A DNA stretch of 61,460 bases from DATKMK01 sp035541895 (GTDB lineage: Bacteria > Desulfobacterota > Binatia > HRBIN30 > JACQVA1). The stretch lies in assembly GCA_035541895.1 (NCBI GenBank), contig DATKMK010000125.1, positions 1 to 61,460 on the forward strand, given 5' to 3'. This document shows positions 25,985 to 33,647 of the stretch, piece by piece (position 1 is the stretch's first letter; each line of letters begins with the position of its first letter). Made by a program: the position numbers and the translations under genes. Below the pieces are notes generated by a model, which was not told where the DNA came from, searched no databases, and worked only from the letters and a program-made list of their open reading frames with translations.

Positions 25985-26746
25985 GTGACGACCGCATCGG
26001 ACCGTTTGCATCTGCTCTATGACGTCAACCAGCGGCTGGCGACGTTCACGGAGTTGGATGAGTTGCTGCGTTACGCAACCCGACGGACGCGCGAGGTGCT
26101 CGACGCCGAGGGCTGCGCGATTCTGCTCCTGGACCCAACTGGTCGCGACTTCTATTTTCCGATCGCGAGCCAGGCCGAAGCCAGCAAGGGAATCGAAGCG
26201 CGACTGGCGGAGATCCGCTTTCCGGCCGATCGCGGTATCGCCGGCTGGGTGTTGAGCCAGAATCAAGCGGCGCTGGTCAACGACGTCACGCAGGATCCGC
26301 GCTTCTACGGCGGCGTCGATCAACAGACCCACGTGACCACACGAGCGATCTTGTGCGCCCCGCTACGCGGCCGTGACGGTAGTATCGGCGTGATCGAGGT
26401 GATCAATCCAACCTCGGGTGCATTCACCGATGATGACGTCGAATTCCTCGAAGCGCTGGCGGGAGACATCGTGGTCGCGCACGAGAAGGCCAAACTGTAC
26501 GAGCAGCTCCATCGCGAAGTGATCGGCTTGCGCCAAGCCTGTCGAGCAATCGGCTGGGGATTGCTGGGCTTGGGCGGGCTGCTCAGCGCCGGCGCGACGG
26601 TGAGTCACTTGGCGGTGTCGTTGCCGTTGCGTGAGTTGCTGAGCCGTCCGGGTATGCTCACCGGCCTCGCGGGCGGTGCGCTGGGAGCCATTCTTGTTGG
26701 CGTCGGACAAGGTTGGATCGTCCGGCGCCCGGTGCCTCGACGTTGA
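25985..26746 (+). CDS. GAF-domain protein with two C-terminal membrane helices
   Basis: The 253-residue protein contains one GAF domain, about residues 15-175, with the conserved phrases DAEGCAILLLDP, PADRGIAGWVL, VNDVTQDPRF and APLRGRDGSIGVIEVIN. A short coiled linker then leads to two hydrophobic helices (AIGWGLLGLGGLLSAGA and LTGLAGGALGAILVGVG), so the sensor is held at the inner face of the membrane. No output domain is present, and it must signal through partners. GAF domains bind small ligands, including cyclic nucleotides, but the ligand here is not visible. The GTG start is ten bases downstream of a good -10 box. Its TGA overlaps a possible TTG of the phosphoesterase gene. Confidence 0.85.
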   Translation: MTTASDRLHLLYDVNQRLATFTELDELLRYATRRTREVLDAEGCAILLLDPTGRDFYFPIASQAEASKGIEARLAEIRFPADRGIAGWVLSQNQAALVNDVTQDPRFYGGVDQQTHVTTRAILCAPLRGRDGSIGVIEVINPTSGAFTDDDVEFLEALAGDIVVAHEKAKLYEQLHREVIGLRQACRAIGWGLLGLGGLLSAGATVSHLAVSLPLRELLSRPGMLTGLAGGALGAILVGVGQGWIVRRPVPRR

Positions 26747-26751
26747 GTCGA

Positions 26752-28170
26752 ATGGTGAATCTCGCGCTCGACTACTTGATCGTTTCGGACCTCCACTTGC
26801 GTGGAGGATTCAACAATCCAACCGAAGGCCTGTATCACTTCGACGAAGAGTTTGCCGACTTCCTGCGGTACTACCGGCTCAACCATCCAGCCGACCGGCG
26901 ATGGCGGCTGATCATCGGCGGCGACTTCATCGAGTTCCTCTATATCACCGATTTGCCCGATCCGAACGACCGGCTCTTGCGCGGGGTGACCTTCAGCGAG
27001 AGCGAACGGCGGTTCGGCGCCGGCACCGGCGCGGCCAAGTCGCGCTGGAAACTCGATCGCATCCTGCGCGCCAGCCATCCACAGCTCTTACTGGCATTGG
27101 CGCGCTTTGTCGCGGAGGGCAACGAGGTCATCGTGCTGCGGGGCAATCACGATCTCGAAATGTCATGGCCCGAGGTGCAAGATCACTTCCGTCGGCTGAT
27201 CGCGGAACATCATCCCGATGACGTCAGCTACATGGCGATGAAGGACGCGGTCGTGCAGCGCGTGCAATTTCCGCTGTGGTTCTGGTGCGAGCCGGGCTGG
27301 CTGTATGTCGAGCACGGAAGCCAATACGACCCGTTTTGTTCGACCGAGCACGTGCTGAATCCGTTGGTGCCGACCGCGCCCGATCACATGCAGCTCTCGA
27401 TCGCCGAGTTGGCCATCCGCTATTTCACCAATCAAATGAAGACGATCAACGCGATGGCGGCGGAAAACATCATGTCGGTGAGCGAGTACATCGGCTGGGT
27501 TGTCAGCGGCAATCTCCGCATCCTCCCGCGGGTGGCGAGTTTGTACGGCGGGATGGTGCAGCGCGTGCTGGCCAAGAGCGGGCCGCCGAAGCCGGACGCG
27601 GAACGAGTGGTGCGGGAGGAAAACGCGCGCCGCGTCGCAGCCATGGACGGCCGCCTCGGCCTCCGGGCGGGGACGGCGGCTGCCATCCACGCCATGCACG
27701 CGGAGCCGGTGATGCGCAACACCATGGCGACCGCGCGGTTCCTTGCGCTCGATTTGATCGTCGCCGGCGTCCTCCTGTTCGTCGGCGCATTCGCCGTGCT
27801 GCTCTGGTACCCCGGCCGCACCGGCCTCCTCGCGCTACTGGCGGCGGCCGCAGTGATTGGTGCGATCAGTTACGGCGGCGCGCTGCGCTTCCGCCGCATC
27901 GCCGAAGCCGCGCAGTTGCGGCGCACGGCGGAACGCATCGCCGAGCTGTGTCAGGTGCCGAATGTCGTGTTCGGTCACTCCCATGCCGCCGGCGTCTGGC
28001 CGCTGCCGGGCGGTGGCCAGTATGTGAACGTCGGGACCTGGGTGCCGATGGGCGAAGATGCATATTTCGTTTACTTCGCTGCCACCGGCGACGGGGAGAA
28101 TCGACGCGCCGGGCTCTGGCGCTGGAACAAGCGCAAACGCGAACCGGAGCCGTTCGGAAGTGATGAGTGA
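26752..28170 (+). CDS. Metallophosphoesterase with C-terminal membrane helices
   Basis: The 472-residue enzyme carries calcineurin-like metal motifs in order: SDLHLRGG (Asp and His), GGDFIEF, RGNHDLEM, EHGSQYDPF, and near the C-terminus FGHSHAAG. These make a dinuclear metal centre for hydrolysing phosphomonoesters or phosphodiesters. Between the last two motifs two hydrophobic helices (LIVAGVLLFVGAFAVLLW and LLALLAAAAVIGAISYG) interrupt the catalytic fold, an uncommon arrangement. The nearest well-known relatives are LpxH-like UDP-diacylglucosamine hydrolases, but it is about twice their length. ATG at 26752 was chosen; TTG at 26743 would overlap the GAF stop. It is translationally close to the membrane GAF protein, so the two may act together at the membrane. 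Confidence 0.85.
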   Translation: MVNLALDYLIVSDLHLRGGFNNPTEGLYHFDEEFADFLRYYRLNHPADRRWRLIIGGDFIEFLYITDLPDPNDRLLRGVTFSESERRFGAGTGAAKSRWKLDRILRASHPQLLLALARFVAEGNEVIVLRGNHDLEMSWPEVQDHFRRLIAEHHPDDVSYMAMKDAVVQRVQFPLWFWCEPGWLYVEHGSQYDPFCSTEHVLNPLVPTAPDHMQLSIAELAIRYFTNQMKTINAMAAENIMSVSEYIGWVVSGNLRILPRVASLYGGMVQRVLAKSGPPKPDAERVVREENARRVAAMDGRLGLRAGTAAAIHAMHAEPVMRNTMATARFLALDLIVAGVLLFVGAFAVLLWYPGRTGLLALLAAAAVIGAISYGGALRFRRIAEAAQLRRTAERIAELCQVPNVVFGHSHAAGVWPLPGGGQYVNVGTWVPMGEDAYFVYFAATGDGENRRAGLWRWNKRKREPEPFGSDE

Positions 28171-28195
28171 CCGGCGACGAGTAGTCTCGTCACTC
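28165..28195. terminator. Possible bidirectional terminator hairpin
   Basis: Between the convergent phosphoesterase and response-regulator genes, GACGAG (28176-28181) pairs with CTCGTC (28186-28191) over a TAGT loop. The following ACTC can pair with GAGT at 28165-28168 after a bulge. No clear T-run follows, so this is a weak prediction. Confidence 0.35.
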
Positions 28196-28202
28196 GCCCT
28201 GG

Positions 28203-28691
28203 TCACTGTTTCTTCAGCCGGTCCTCAAGTTCCGCATTGCGTTGTTGCAGAAGCTGGACGCGGGCTTCGAGTTCTCGGGTGCGTTCGTAGAGCCGATGGA
28301 TTTGGAGGCGCTTGTCGAGGCCGTTGCGGATGATCGTCAGCAGATCGTCGTTGTCCCACGGCTTTTCGATGTAGTGGAAGATGCCGACGTCGTTGATCGC
28401 GCGGATCGCGTTTTCCTTGTCGGCATAGCCGGTGAGTAGTATGAGCGTGCTTTCGGGGTACAGGGCGCGAATCTGCAGGAGGAAGCCGATGCCGTCGAGT
28501 TCCGGCATGAGGAAATCGGAGATGACCAGGTCGAGCGGAGTGACTTTCGCGAGCTGGATCGCGCGCTGCGGTGAGGTCTCGACCAGCACCTTGTGCGGCG
28601 TCTCGAGTTCCAGCAACGCCGCGACGCTTTGCCCGACCACTGCTTCATCGTCGACCAGCAAGATGGTGGCCGACTCGCTGCCGCTCGCCAT
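28203..28691 (-). CDS. Single-domain response regulator with C-terminal coiled coil
   Basis: The 162-residue protein has a complete receiver domain: acidic pair in ILLVDDEAVV (Asp14, Asp15), phosphoacceptor Asp59 in LVISDFLMPELDG, Thr87 in LLTGYAD and Lys110 in YIEKPW. After residue 125 a heptad-rich helix (LYERTRELEARVQLLQQRN onward) ends the chain with no DNA-binding or enzymatic domain. It may dimerise or dock on a partner. The start at 28691 was chosen because it gives the usual short lead into the first strand; the longer frame upstream overlaps the divergent HAD gene. The GAF histidine kinase 0.7 kb away is the obvious candidate partner. Confidence 0.88.
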   Translation of the reverse strand: MASGSESATILLVDDEAVVGQSVAALLELETPHKVLVETSPQRAIQLAKVTPLDLVISDFLMPELDGIGFLLQIRALYPESTLILLTGYADKENAIRAINDVGIFHYIEKPWDNDDLLTIIRNGLDKRLQIHRLYERTRELEARVQLLQQRNAELEDRLKKQ

Positions 28692-28751
28692 GCTCTCGGT
28701 TAGCCAAGGTCGAGTGAGAGTGTCAAGCCGTCCCGACGCGCGGTGTCTCGG

Positions 28752-29429
28752 ATGAGGGTCGAGCCACGGTTGCGCGCGGTCATCTTCGACTTCGACGGCG
28801 TCTTGGCTGACACCGAGGCGTTGCATGCCGCGGCCTTTCAAGCGACCGCGGCGGGCGATGGGATCGCCCTGACGCTCGACGACTACTATCACTCGTTCTT
28901 GGGCCTGCCTGATCGTGCGTGCTTGGCGAAACTGTACGCGCGCGCCGGCCGCGCGCGAACCGCCGCGGAACTCGACGCGCTGGTTGCGCGCAAGCGGGCC
29001 GAGTTCGCGCGCCTCGCGCCCGCCGCGCATTTGTACGACGGCGTCGCGGCGCTCCTACGGCGTCTATCGCCGCGCTATCGACTCGCGGTCGCTTCGGGCG
29101 CCTTCCGCGACGAAATTGAGCCGATTCTCGATCGCGGCGGTGTGCGACCGCTCTTCACCGCGCTGGTGGGCGCCGAGGACGTCCCGCGCGGAAAACCCGC
29201 ACCCGATCCGTTCCTATCCGCATTGGCGGCGATGAACGCCGCCACGCGCGACCAATTGCGGCCGGCCGATTGCGTCGTCGTCGAGGACTCGCCGCTCGGG
29301 ATCGCGGCCGCGCGTGCGGCGGGAATGCACTGCGTCGGCGTTACCACACATCACCCGGCCGCCGCGCTCGCCGCCGATACGATCGTCGCGCACGTCGGCG
29401 AGTTGCGGATCGAGGAGTTGGCCTGGTGA
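28752..29429 (+). CDS. HAD-family phosphatase / beta-phosphoglucomutase-like
   Basis: The product of about 225 residues starts MRVEPRLRAVIFDFDGVLADTE, with motif I DFDGVLADTE. Other motifs are the helical cap containing LGLPDRACLAKLY, motif II VASGAFRDE, motif III Lys in RGKPAPDPFL and motif IV VVEDSPLGIAAARAAG. This set is typical of the CbbY/beta-phosphoglucomutase/phosphoglycolate phosphatase group that acts on sugar phosphates. A GTG at 28743 would add three residues. Its TGA overlaps the GTG of the following histidine kinase by four bases (GTGA), so the two are translationally coupled although their functions seem unrelated. Confidence 0.9.
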   Translation: MRVEPRLRAVIFDFDGVLADTEALHAAAFQATAAGDGIALTLDDYYHSFLGLPDRACLAKLYARAGRARTAAELDALVARKRAEFARLAPAAHLYDGVAALLRRLSPRYRLAVASGAFRDEIEPILDRGGVRPLFTALVGAEDVPRGKPAPDPFLSALAAMNAATRDQLRPADCVVVEDSPLGIAAARAAGMHCVGVTTHHPAAALAADTIVAHVGELRIEELAW

Positions 29430-30745
29430 GTGACTCGCTCGCAATTCTCGTCGAGGTCGGCACCGCCCTGTGCCAAACCCTCCACCTGCGTGACCTCTTG
29501 AACGCGATGATGGAACGCGTACGCATCGTCCTCGATGCCGAGGCGTGTTCCGTGATGCTGCTCGACGAAGCGACGCAGACGCTGCGCTGGGAAGTGGCGC
29601 TCGGCACCGGCGCGGGAAAGCTGCAGACGCTGTCCGTCCCGATCGGACGGGGCATCAGCGGCCGGGTCGCCGCGACCGGCGAGGTGATTCGGATCGAAGA
29701 CGCCCGCAGCGACCCGCGCTGGCAGGGCCATCGCTACGATCAAGAAACCGGCTTCACGACGCGCTCGATCCTCTGCGTCCCGATCCGCGCGCGCGATCGG
29801 GTCACCGGGGTTATTCAAGTGCTCAATCGCCGCGGCGGACCGTTTCGCGATGAAGATCAGCAGTTGCTCGAAGCGCTCGCCGGCATGGGCGGTGTCGCGA
29901 TCGAGAACGCGCGCCTCTACGAAAACCTCGAAGAGAAAGTGCAGGCGCGTACGGCCGAGCTGACGCGCGCGCTGGCCGATCTGCGCGACACGCAGGCGCA
30001 ACTCGTGCAATCCGAAAAGATGGCGGCGCTCGGCGACCTGGTCGCCGGGGTCGCGCATGAAATCAACACGCCGCTCGGCGCGGTGGCGAGCAACACCGAC
30101 TTGGTTGGGCGCGCGTTGGCCAAGGTGAAGGACGCGCTTGGAGACGCGAGCCAGCACGACCGCGCCGCCGGCTTCGTCGACAAGGCCGCGCAGATGGCCG
30201 ATGTCAGCCGCGAGGCCTGCCGGCGCATCGGCGAGATCGTCCGCAGCCTGCGCAACTTTGCGCGCCTCGACGAGGCGGAGCGTAAGCCCGCCGATTTGCA
30301 CGAAGGGATCGAGTCGACCTTGACCTTGGTCGCCCATCTGTTGAAGAACCGCATCACCGTGTTGCGCGACTATGGCCAGCTCCCGCCGGTGGACTGCTAC
30401 GCGAACCAGCTCAACCAGGTATTCCTCAACATGCTGGTGAACGCGGCCCACGCGATCAACGGCCCGGGCGAGATTACCATCCGGACTCGCGTGCGCGCCG
30501 CCGACACCGTGACCGTCGAAATCAGCGACACCGGCTCCGGGATCGCGCCGGAGAACGTGCCGAAGATCTTCAACCCCGGATTCACCACGAAGGGGGTCGG
30601 GGTCGGGACTGGTTTGGGATTGGCCATCTGCTTTCGGATCGTCGAGAACCATCGCGGGAAGATCGAGGTCGACAGCACGGTCGGTCGCGGAACCACGTTC
30701 CGCATTACGTTGCCGATCCATGCGGTGGCAGCCGCGACGGCGTGA
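29426..30745 (+). CDS. GAF-domain sensor histidine kinase
   Basis: The 439-residue soluble kinase begins at a GTG overlapping the HAD stop. Residues 5-165 form a GAF domain (DAEACSVMLLDEA, PIGRGISGRVAATGE, RSILCVPIRARD). It is joined by a coiled coil (ENLEEKVQARTAELTRAL) to the dimerisation domain with the phosphoacceptor His in KMAALGDLVAGVAHEINTP. The ATPase domain shows the N box (VNAAHAING), G1 DTGSGIAPENV and G2 GTGLGLAICFRIVE. All catalytic motifs are intact. There is no membrane segment, so it senses a cytoplasmic signal through GAF. The likely partner is the coiled-coil response regulator at 28203-28691. Longer upstream frames belong to the HAD gene. Confidence 0.93.
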   Translation: MSDSLAILVEVGTALCQTLHLRDLLNAMMERVRIVLDAEACSVMLLDEATQTLRWEVALGTGAGKLQTLSVPIGRGISGRVAATGEVIRIEDARSDPRWQGHRYDQETGFTTRSILCVPIRARDRVTGVIQVLNRRGGPFRDEDQQLLEALAGMGGVAIENARLYENLEEKVQARTAELTRALADLRDTQAQLVQSEKMAALGDLVAGVAHEINTPLGAVASNTDLVGRALAKVKDALGDASQHDRAAGFVDKAAQMADVSREACRRIGEIVRSLRNFARLDEAERKPADLHEGIESTLTLVAHLLKNRITVLRDYGQLPPVDCYANQLNQVFLNMLVNAAHAINGPGEITIRTRVRAADTVTVEISDTGSGIAPENVPKIFNPGFTTKGVGVGTGLGLAICFRIVENHRGKIEVDSTVGRGTTFRITLPIHAVAAATA

Positions 30746-30762
30746 CGTCAGAGGAGTGATGC

Positions 30763-31884
30763 ATGAAGGCCCTGCGTGCCATGATCGCCAAGGAGTTTCT
30801 CCACATCAGCCGCGACCCGCAATTGATCGGCTTCGTGCTGGCGCTGCCGGTGCTGTTGGTGGTGTTGTTCGGCTACGCGCTGCGGTTGAAGGTCGATCAC
30901 ATGCGCGTCGCCGTGTGGGATCAGGATCAAACGTTCTTCAGCGCCAGCGTGAAGGATCGTCTGCGCGGCAACGGGCAGTTCAACGTCATCGAGGTCGACT
31001 CCGAAGGCGCGATCCGGCGCGGCCTGCAGCTCGGCACGGTCCGTCTCGGGTTGGTCATTCCGAAGGGCTTCACCGAACGGCTCGGCAACAACCAGCAGAC
31101 GGAGTTCCCGCTGTTCGTCGACGGCACCATGCCGACGCTGGCGCAGGCGGCGCTCTACGGCGCGCGTGTGGTGACCAGCGACGACGCGGTCCGAGATCTG
31201 CAGTTCGACGACCCCGATCACCCCGCCCCGCCGCTGCGCGAACCGCCGGTCAAAATCGGCGAGCATATTCTCTTCAATCCACAACTGCGCGACTCGGACT
31301 TTTTTCTGCCCGGGACGATCGGCATCGTGATCATGGTGGTGGTGCTCGTGCTGTCGGCGGGTTTGGTGCGCGAGAAGGAGCAAGCCACCATCGAGCAGCT
31401 GCTGGTGACGCCGATCTCGCGCTTCGCGCTCATCGGCGGCAAGATGATTCCCTACGGCATCATCGCCCTGGTGGACTTCGTGATCGTCTCGCTGCTGGCC
31501 AAATTCATCTTCGCCTTGCCGTTTGGCGGCACGATGTTCGCAGTCGGCGCGCTGGCAGTATTGTTCATTCTCTCGCTGCTGGCGCTGGGCGCGTTGATCT
31601 CCACCGTGTCGTACACGCAGATTCAAGCCAACTTCATGGCTCTCTTCGTCATCATTCCGTCGATTCTGATGTCCGGCTTCGTGTTTCCGATCGAAGCGAT
31701 TCCGAGTTGGCTGCAATGGGCGGTGTGGAGCCTGCCGATGACGTATTTCATGGAGGCGATTCGCGGGCTGACGCTGAAGGGCACCTCGGTCGTGGATCAA
31801 TGGCGCGACTTCGCCGTGCTCACCGGATTCATGGTCGGCTTCACGCTGCTCAGCCTGGCCCGTTTCCGCAAACAGTTGGCATAA
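30763..31884 (+). CDS. ABC-2 type exporter permease (YhhJ/YbhS-like)
   Basis: The 373-residue permease has one N-terminal membrane helix (PQLIGFVLALPVLLVVLFGYAL), a large extracytoplasmic domain of about 130 residues, and five C-terminal helices. The ABC-2 signature region is AGLVREKEQATIEQLLVTP, where the cytosolic coupling helix contacts the ATPase. This topology is that of YhhJ/YbhS/YbhR exporters, which pump drugs or lipids with an HlyD partner. GAGGAG at 30751-30756 is a good ribosome site for the ATG. It is followed 15 bp later by the Crp-like gene, while the only matching ATPase is on the opposite strand at 32529-33536. A second permease and an HlyD protein for this system are not in the window. 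Confidence 0.92.
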   Translation: MKALRAMIAKEFLHISRDPQLIGFVLALPVLLVVLFGYALRLKVDHMRVAVWDQDQTFFSASVKDRLRGNGQFNVIEVDSEGAIRRGLQLGTVRLGLVIPKGFTERLGNNQQTEFPLFVDGTMPTLAQAALYGARVVTSDDAVRDLQFDDPDHPAPPLREPPVKIGEHILFNPQLRDSDFFLPGTIGIVIMVVVLVLSAGLVREKEQATIEQLLVTPISRFALIGGKMIPYGIIALVDFVIVSLLAKFIFALPFGGTMFAVGALAVLFILSLLALGALISTVSYTQIQANFMALFVIIPSILMSGFVFPIEAIPSWLQWAVWSLPMTYFMEAIRGLTLKGTSVVDQWRDFAVLTGFMVGFTLLSLARFRKQLA

Positions 31885-31898
31885 AGGGCGAGACTCAG

Positions 31899-32513
31899 AT
31901 GACGACAATGAGCATGCACGACGAGCTGCACGTGAAGAAAGGCGACGTGATCTTTCGCCAGGGCGATCGCGGACAAGAAATGTTCGTCATCTCGGCCGGC
32001 CGGGTGCGCTTGAGTCTGGGCGTGGGCGGCCATGACAAGGAGTTGCGCGTACTCGGCCCCAGCGAATTCTTCGGCGAATTGTCGCTGCTCGGCGATGCGC
32101 CGCGCAGCGCGACCGCGACTGCGCTCGAAGACTGTACGCTGCTGCCGGTCGCCCGCGACGTGTTTGCGATGCTGGTACAAGACGACCTCGACATCGTCTT
32201 CCGCATGATGAACATCCAGGGACAGCGCCTGCGCGACACCAACCAGCCGGTGGAGGAACTGAGTCGGCAACTCGGCCGCGTGCGGATCGCGGCGTATGCC
32301 CTGCGGCGCGTCGGCGATGCGGCGCTGCCGCACTCGGTTCGGGTGTCGGAGTTGGCGAGTGAGTTGGGGCTGGCGACCGAGGTCGTCACGCCGACCGTCA
32401 CCGACTTGGTCGGGCGCGGAGCCGGAACCTTGCACGACGGATCGTGGACGTTCGACGGCCGGCCGGCGGTGGCGCAGTTGGTCGCGGCTCTCTGCCGCTA
32501 CGCGGATCAGTGA
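31899..32513 (+). CDS. Crp/Fnr-family cyclic-nucleotide-binding regulator
   Basis: The 204-residue protein has an N-terminal CNB jelly roll (KKGDVIFRQGDRGQEMFVI) with an intact phosphate-binding cassette, EFFGELSLLGDAPRSAT. Glu60 and Arg69 occupy the positions that hold the ribose and cyclic phosphate. A dimerisation helix and a C-terminal region resembling a winged helix (SVRVSELASELGLATEVVTPT) follow. The winged helix is only partly like HTH_Crp: the recognition helix is less basic than usual, so DNA binding is probable but not certain. There are no Fnr-type cysteines. It is placed between the ABC permease and the convergent ABC ATPase gene and could control that exporter. The ATG at 31899 was chosen; the longer frame upstream overlaps the permease. 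Confidence 0.85.
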   Translation: MTTMSMHDELHVKKGDVIFRQGDRGQEMFVISAGRVRLSLGVGGHDKELRVLGPSEFFGELSLLGDAPRSATATALEDCTLLPVARDVFAMLVQDDLDIVFRMMNIQGQRLRDTNQPVEELSRQLGRVRIAAYALRRVGDAALPHSVRVSELASELGLATEVVTPTVTDLVGRGAGTLHDGSWTFDGRPAVAQLVAALCRYADQ

Positions 32514-32528
32514 GTCGCTGCGTGTCGC

Positions 32529-33536
32529 TTAGCCGCCGGCGGCTTCGTCCATGCGGCGCGTGTAGCTGACGAAGATATCTTCGAGGCTGGGGTACACCGA
32601 GCGAATCCCGAGCACCTCGATCTTGGCCGCCACCAAGCGTTTGTGCAGCGTGTCCATCACCACGGCGCGGCGCGCGGCGGCCGAGAACGACGCGAACGGA
32701 TCGTCGTTGGTCGTCGGTTCGGGCGGAACATCTTTCACGCGGATGTGCAGCGCTTGTCCGAAGACGCTCACGTCGTCGACGTATGGCGCGTCGCGCAACA
32801 CCGCCAAGGCCGGCATCAGCGGCTGACAGATGATTTCCAGCCGGCGATTGCTGTTGGCGATCTCCTCGCGCTTCATCGAGTTCGGATCGCCGCAGACCAG
32901 CAACGTGCCGTAGTAGACGTACGCCGCTTTGGTGCAGCGCTCGGCCTCGTCCATGTAGTGCGTGGTGACGAACAGCGTGGTGCCTTCCTGCGCGAGCCGA
33001 AACAACAGATCCCACATCTGCCGCCGCGCGACCGGATCGACGCCCGCAGTCGGCTCGTCGAGAAACAGGATCCTCGGACGGTGAATCAGCGCGCACGCCA
33101 GGGCGAGGCGTTGTTTCAAGCCGCCCGACAAGCTTCCCGAGGCTTGGCCTTCACGACCTTCCAGTCCGCACAAACGCAGCAAGTCGCGCTTGCGCGGCTC
33201 GGCGTCGCCGGCGGGCACGCGGTAGACGTCGCCGAAGAAGTTCAAGTTCTCGCGAATCGTCAGATCGGGATACAGGCTGAACCGCTGTGAGACGTAGCCG
33301 ATGGTGCGTTTGATCTGCTCCGGTTCGGTGGCGACGTCGTAGCCGCCGACGGTGGCGCGGCCCGAAGTTGGTTCGAGCAGTCCGCACAACATGCGGATGA
33401 GGGTGGTCTTTCCCGAACCGTTGGGACCCAGCAGGCCGAAGATTTCGCCCTCAGGAATCGTCAGCGACAGGCGTTTCACGGCCTCCCGGGTGCCGAAGCG
33501 CTTGGTGAGATTCTCGGTCACAATCGCATCTGCCAT
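32529..33536 (-). CDS. ABC transporter ATP-binding protein (ABC-2 / YbhF-like)
   Basis: The 335-residue ATPase has Walker A GPNGSGKTT, Q loop VSQRFSLYPDLT, signature LSGGLKQRLALA, Walker B ILFLDEPTAGVD and the switch His in TTHYMDEAE. The C-terminal 100 residues form the extension found in YbhF- and CcmA-type exporter ATPases. It would energise the ABC-2 permease encoded at 30763-31884, but the two genes converge on either side of the Crp-like gene instead of forming an operon. Its start at 33536 lies 111 bp from the divergent second MMPL exporter. Confidence 0.93.
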   Translation of the reverse strand: MADAIVTENLTKRFGTREAVKRLSLTIPEGEIFGLLGPNGSGKTTLIRMLCGLLEPTSGRATVGGYDVATEPEQIKRTIGYVSQRFSLYPDLTIRENLNFFGDVYRVPAGDAEPRKRDLLRLCGLEGREGQASGSLSGGLKQRLALACALIHRPRILFLDEPTAGVDPVARRQMWDLLFRLAQEGTTLFVTTHYMDEAERCTKAAYVYYGTLLVCGDPNSMKREEIANSNRRLEIICQPLMPALAVLRDAPYVDDVSVFGQALHIRVKDVPPEPTTNDDPFASFSAAARRAVVMDTLHKRLVAAKIEVLGIRSVYPSLEDIFVSYTRRMDEAAGG

Positions 33537-33647
33537 CGCCTGGTCTCACCCACCTTTCCGATGCCGGTCTGCCTACTACGGTCCGCTGCCGCATCGCAAG
33601 GGCAATCGCTTGACCATCCGCGTGATTCGCCCGTATGGGAACACGCG

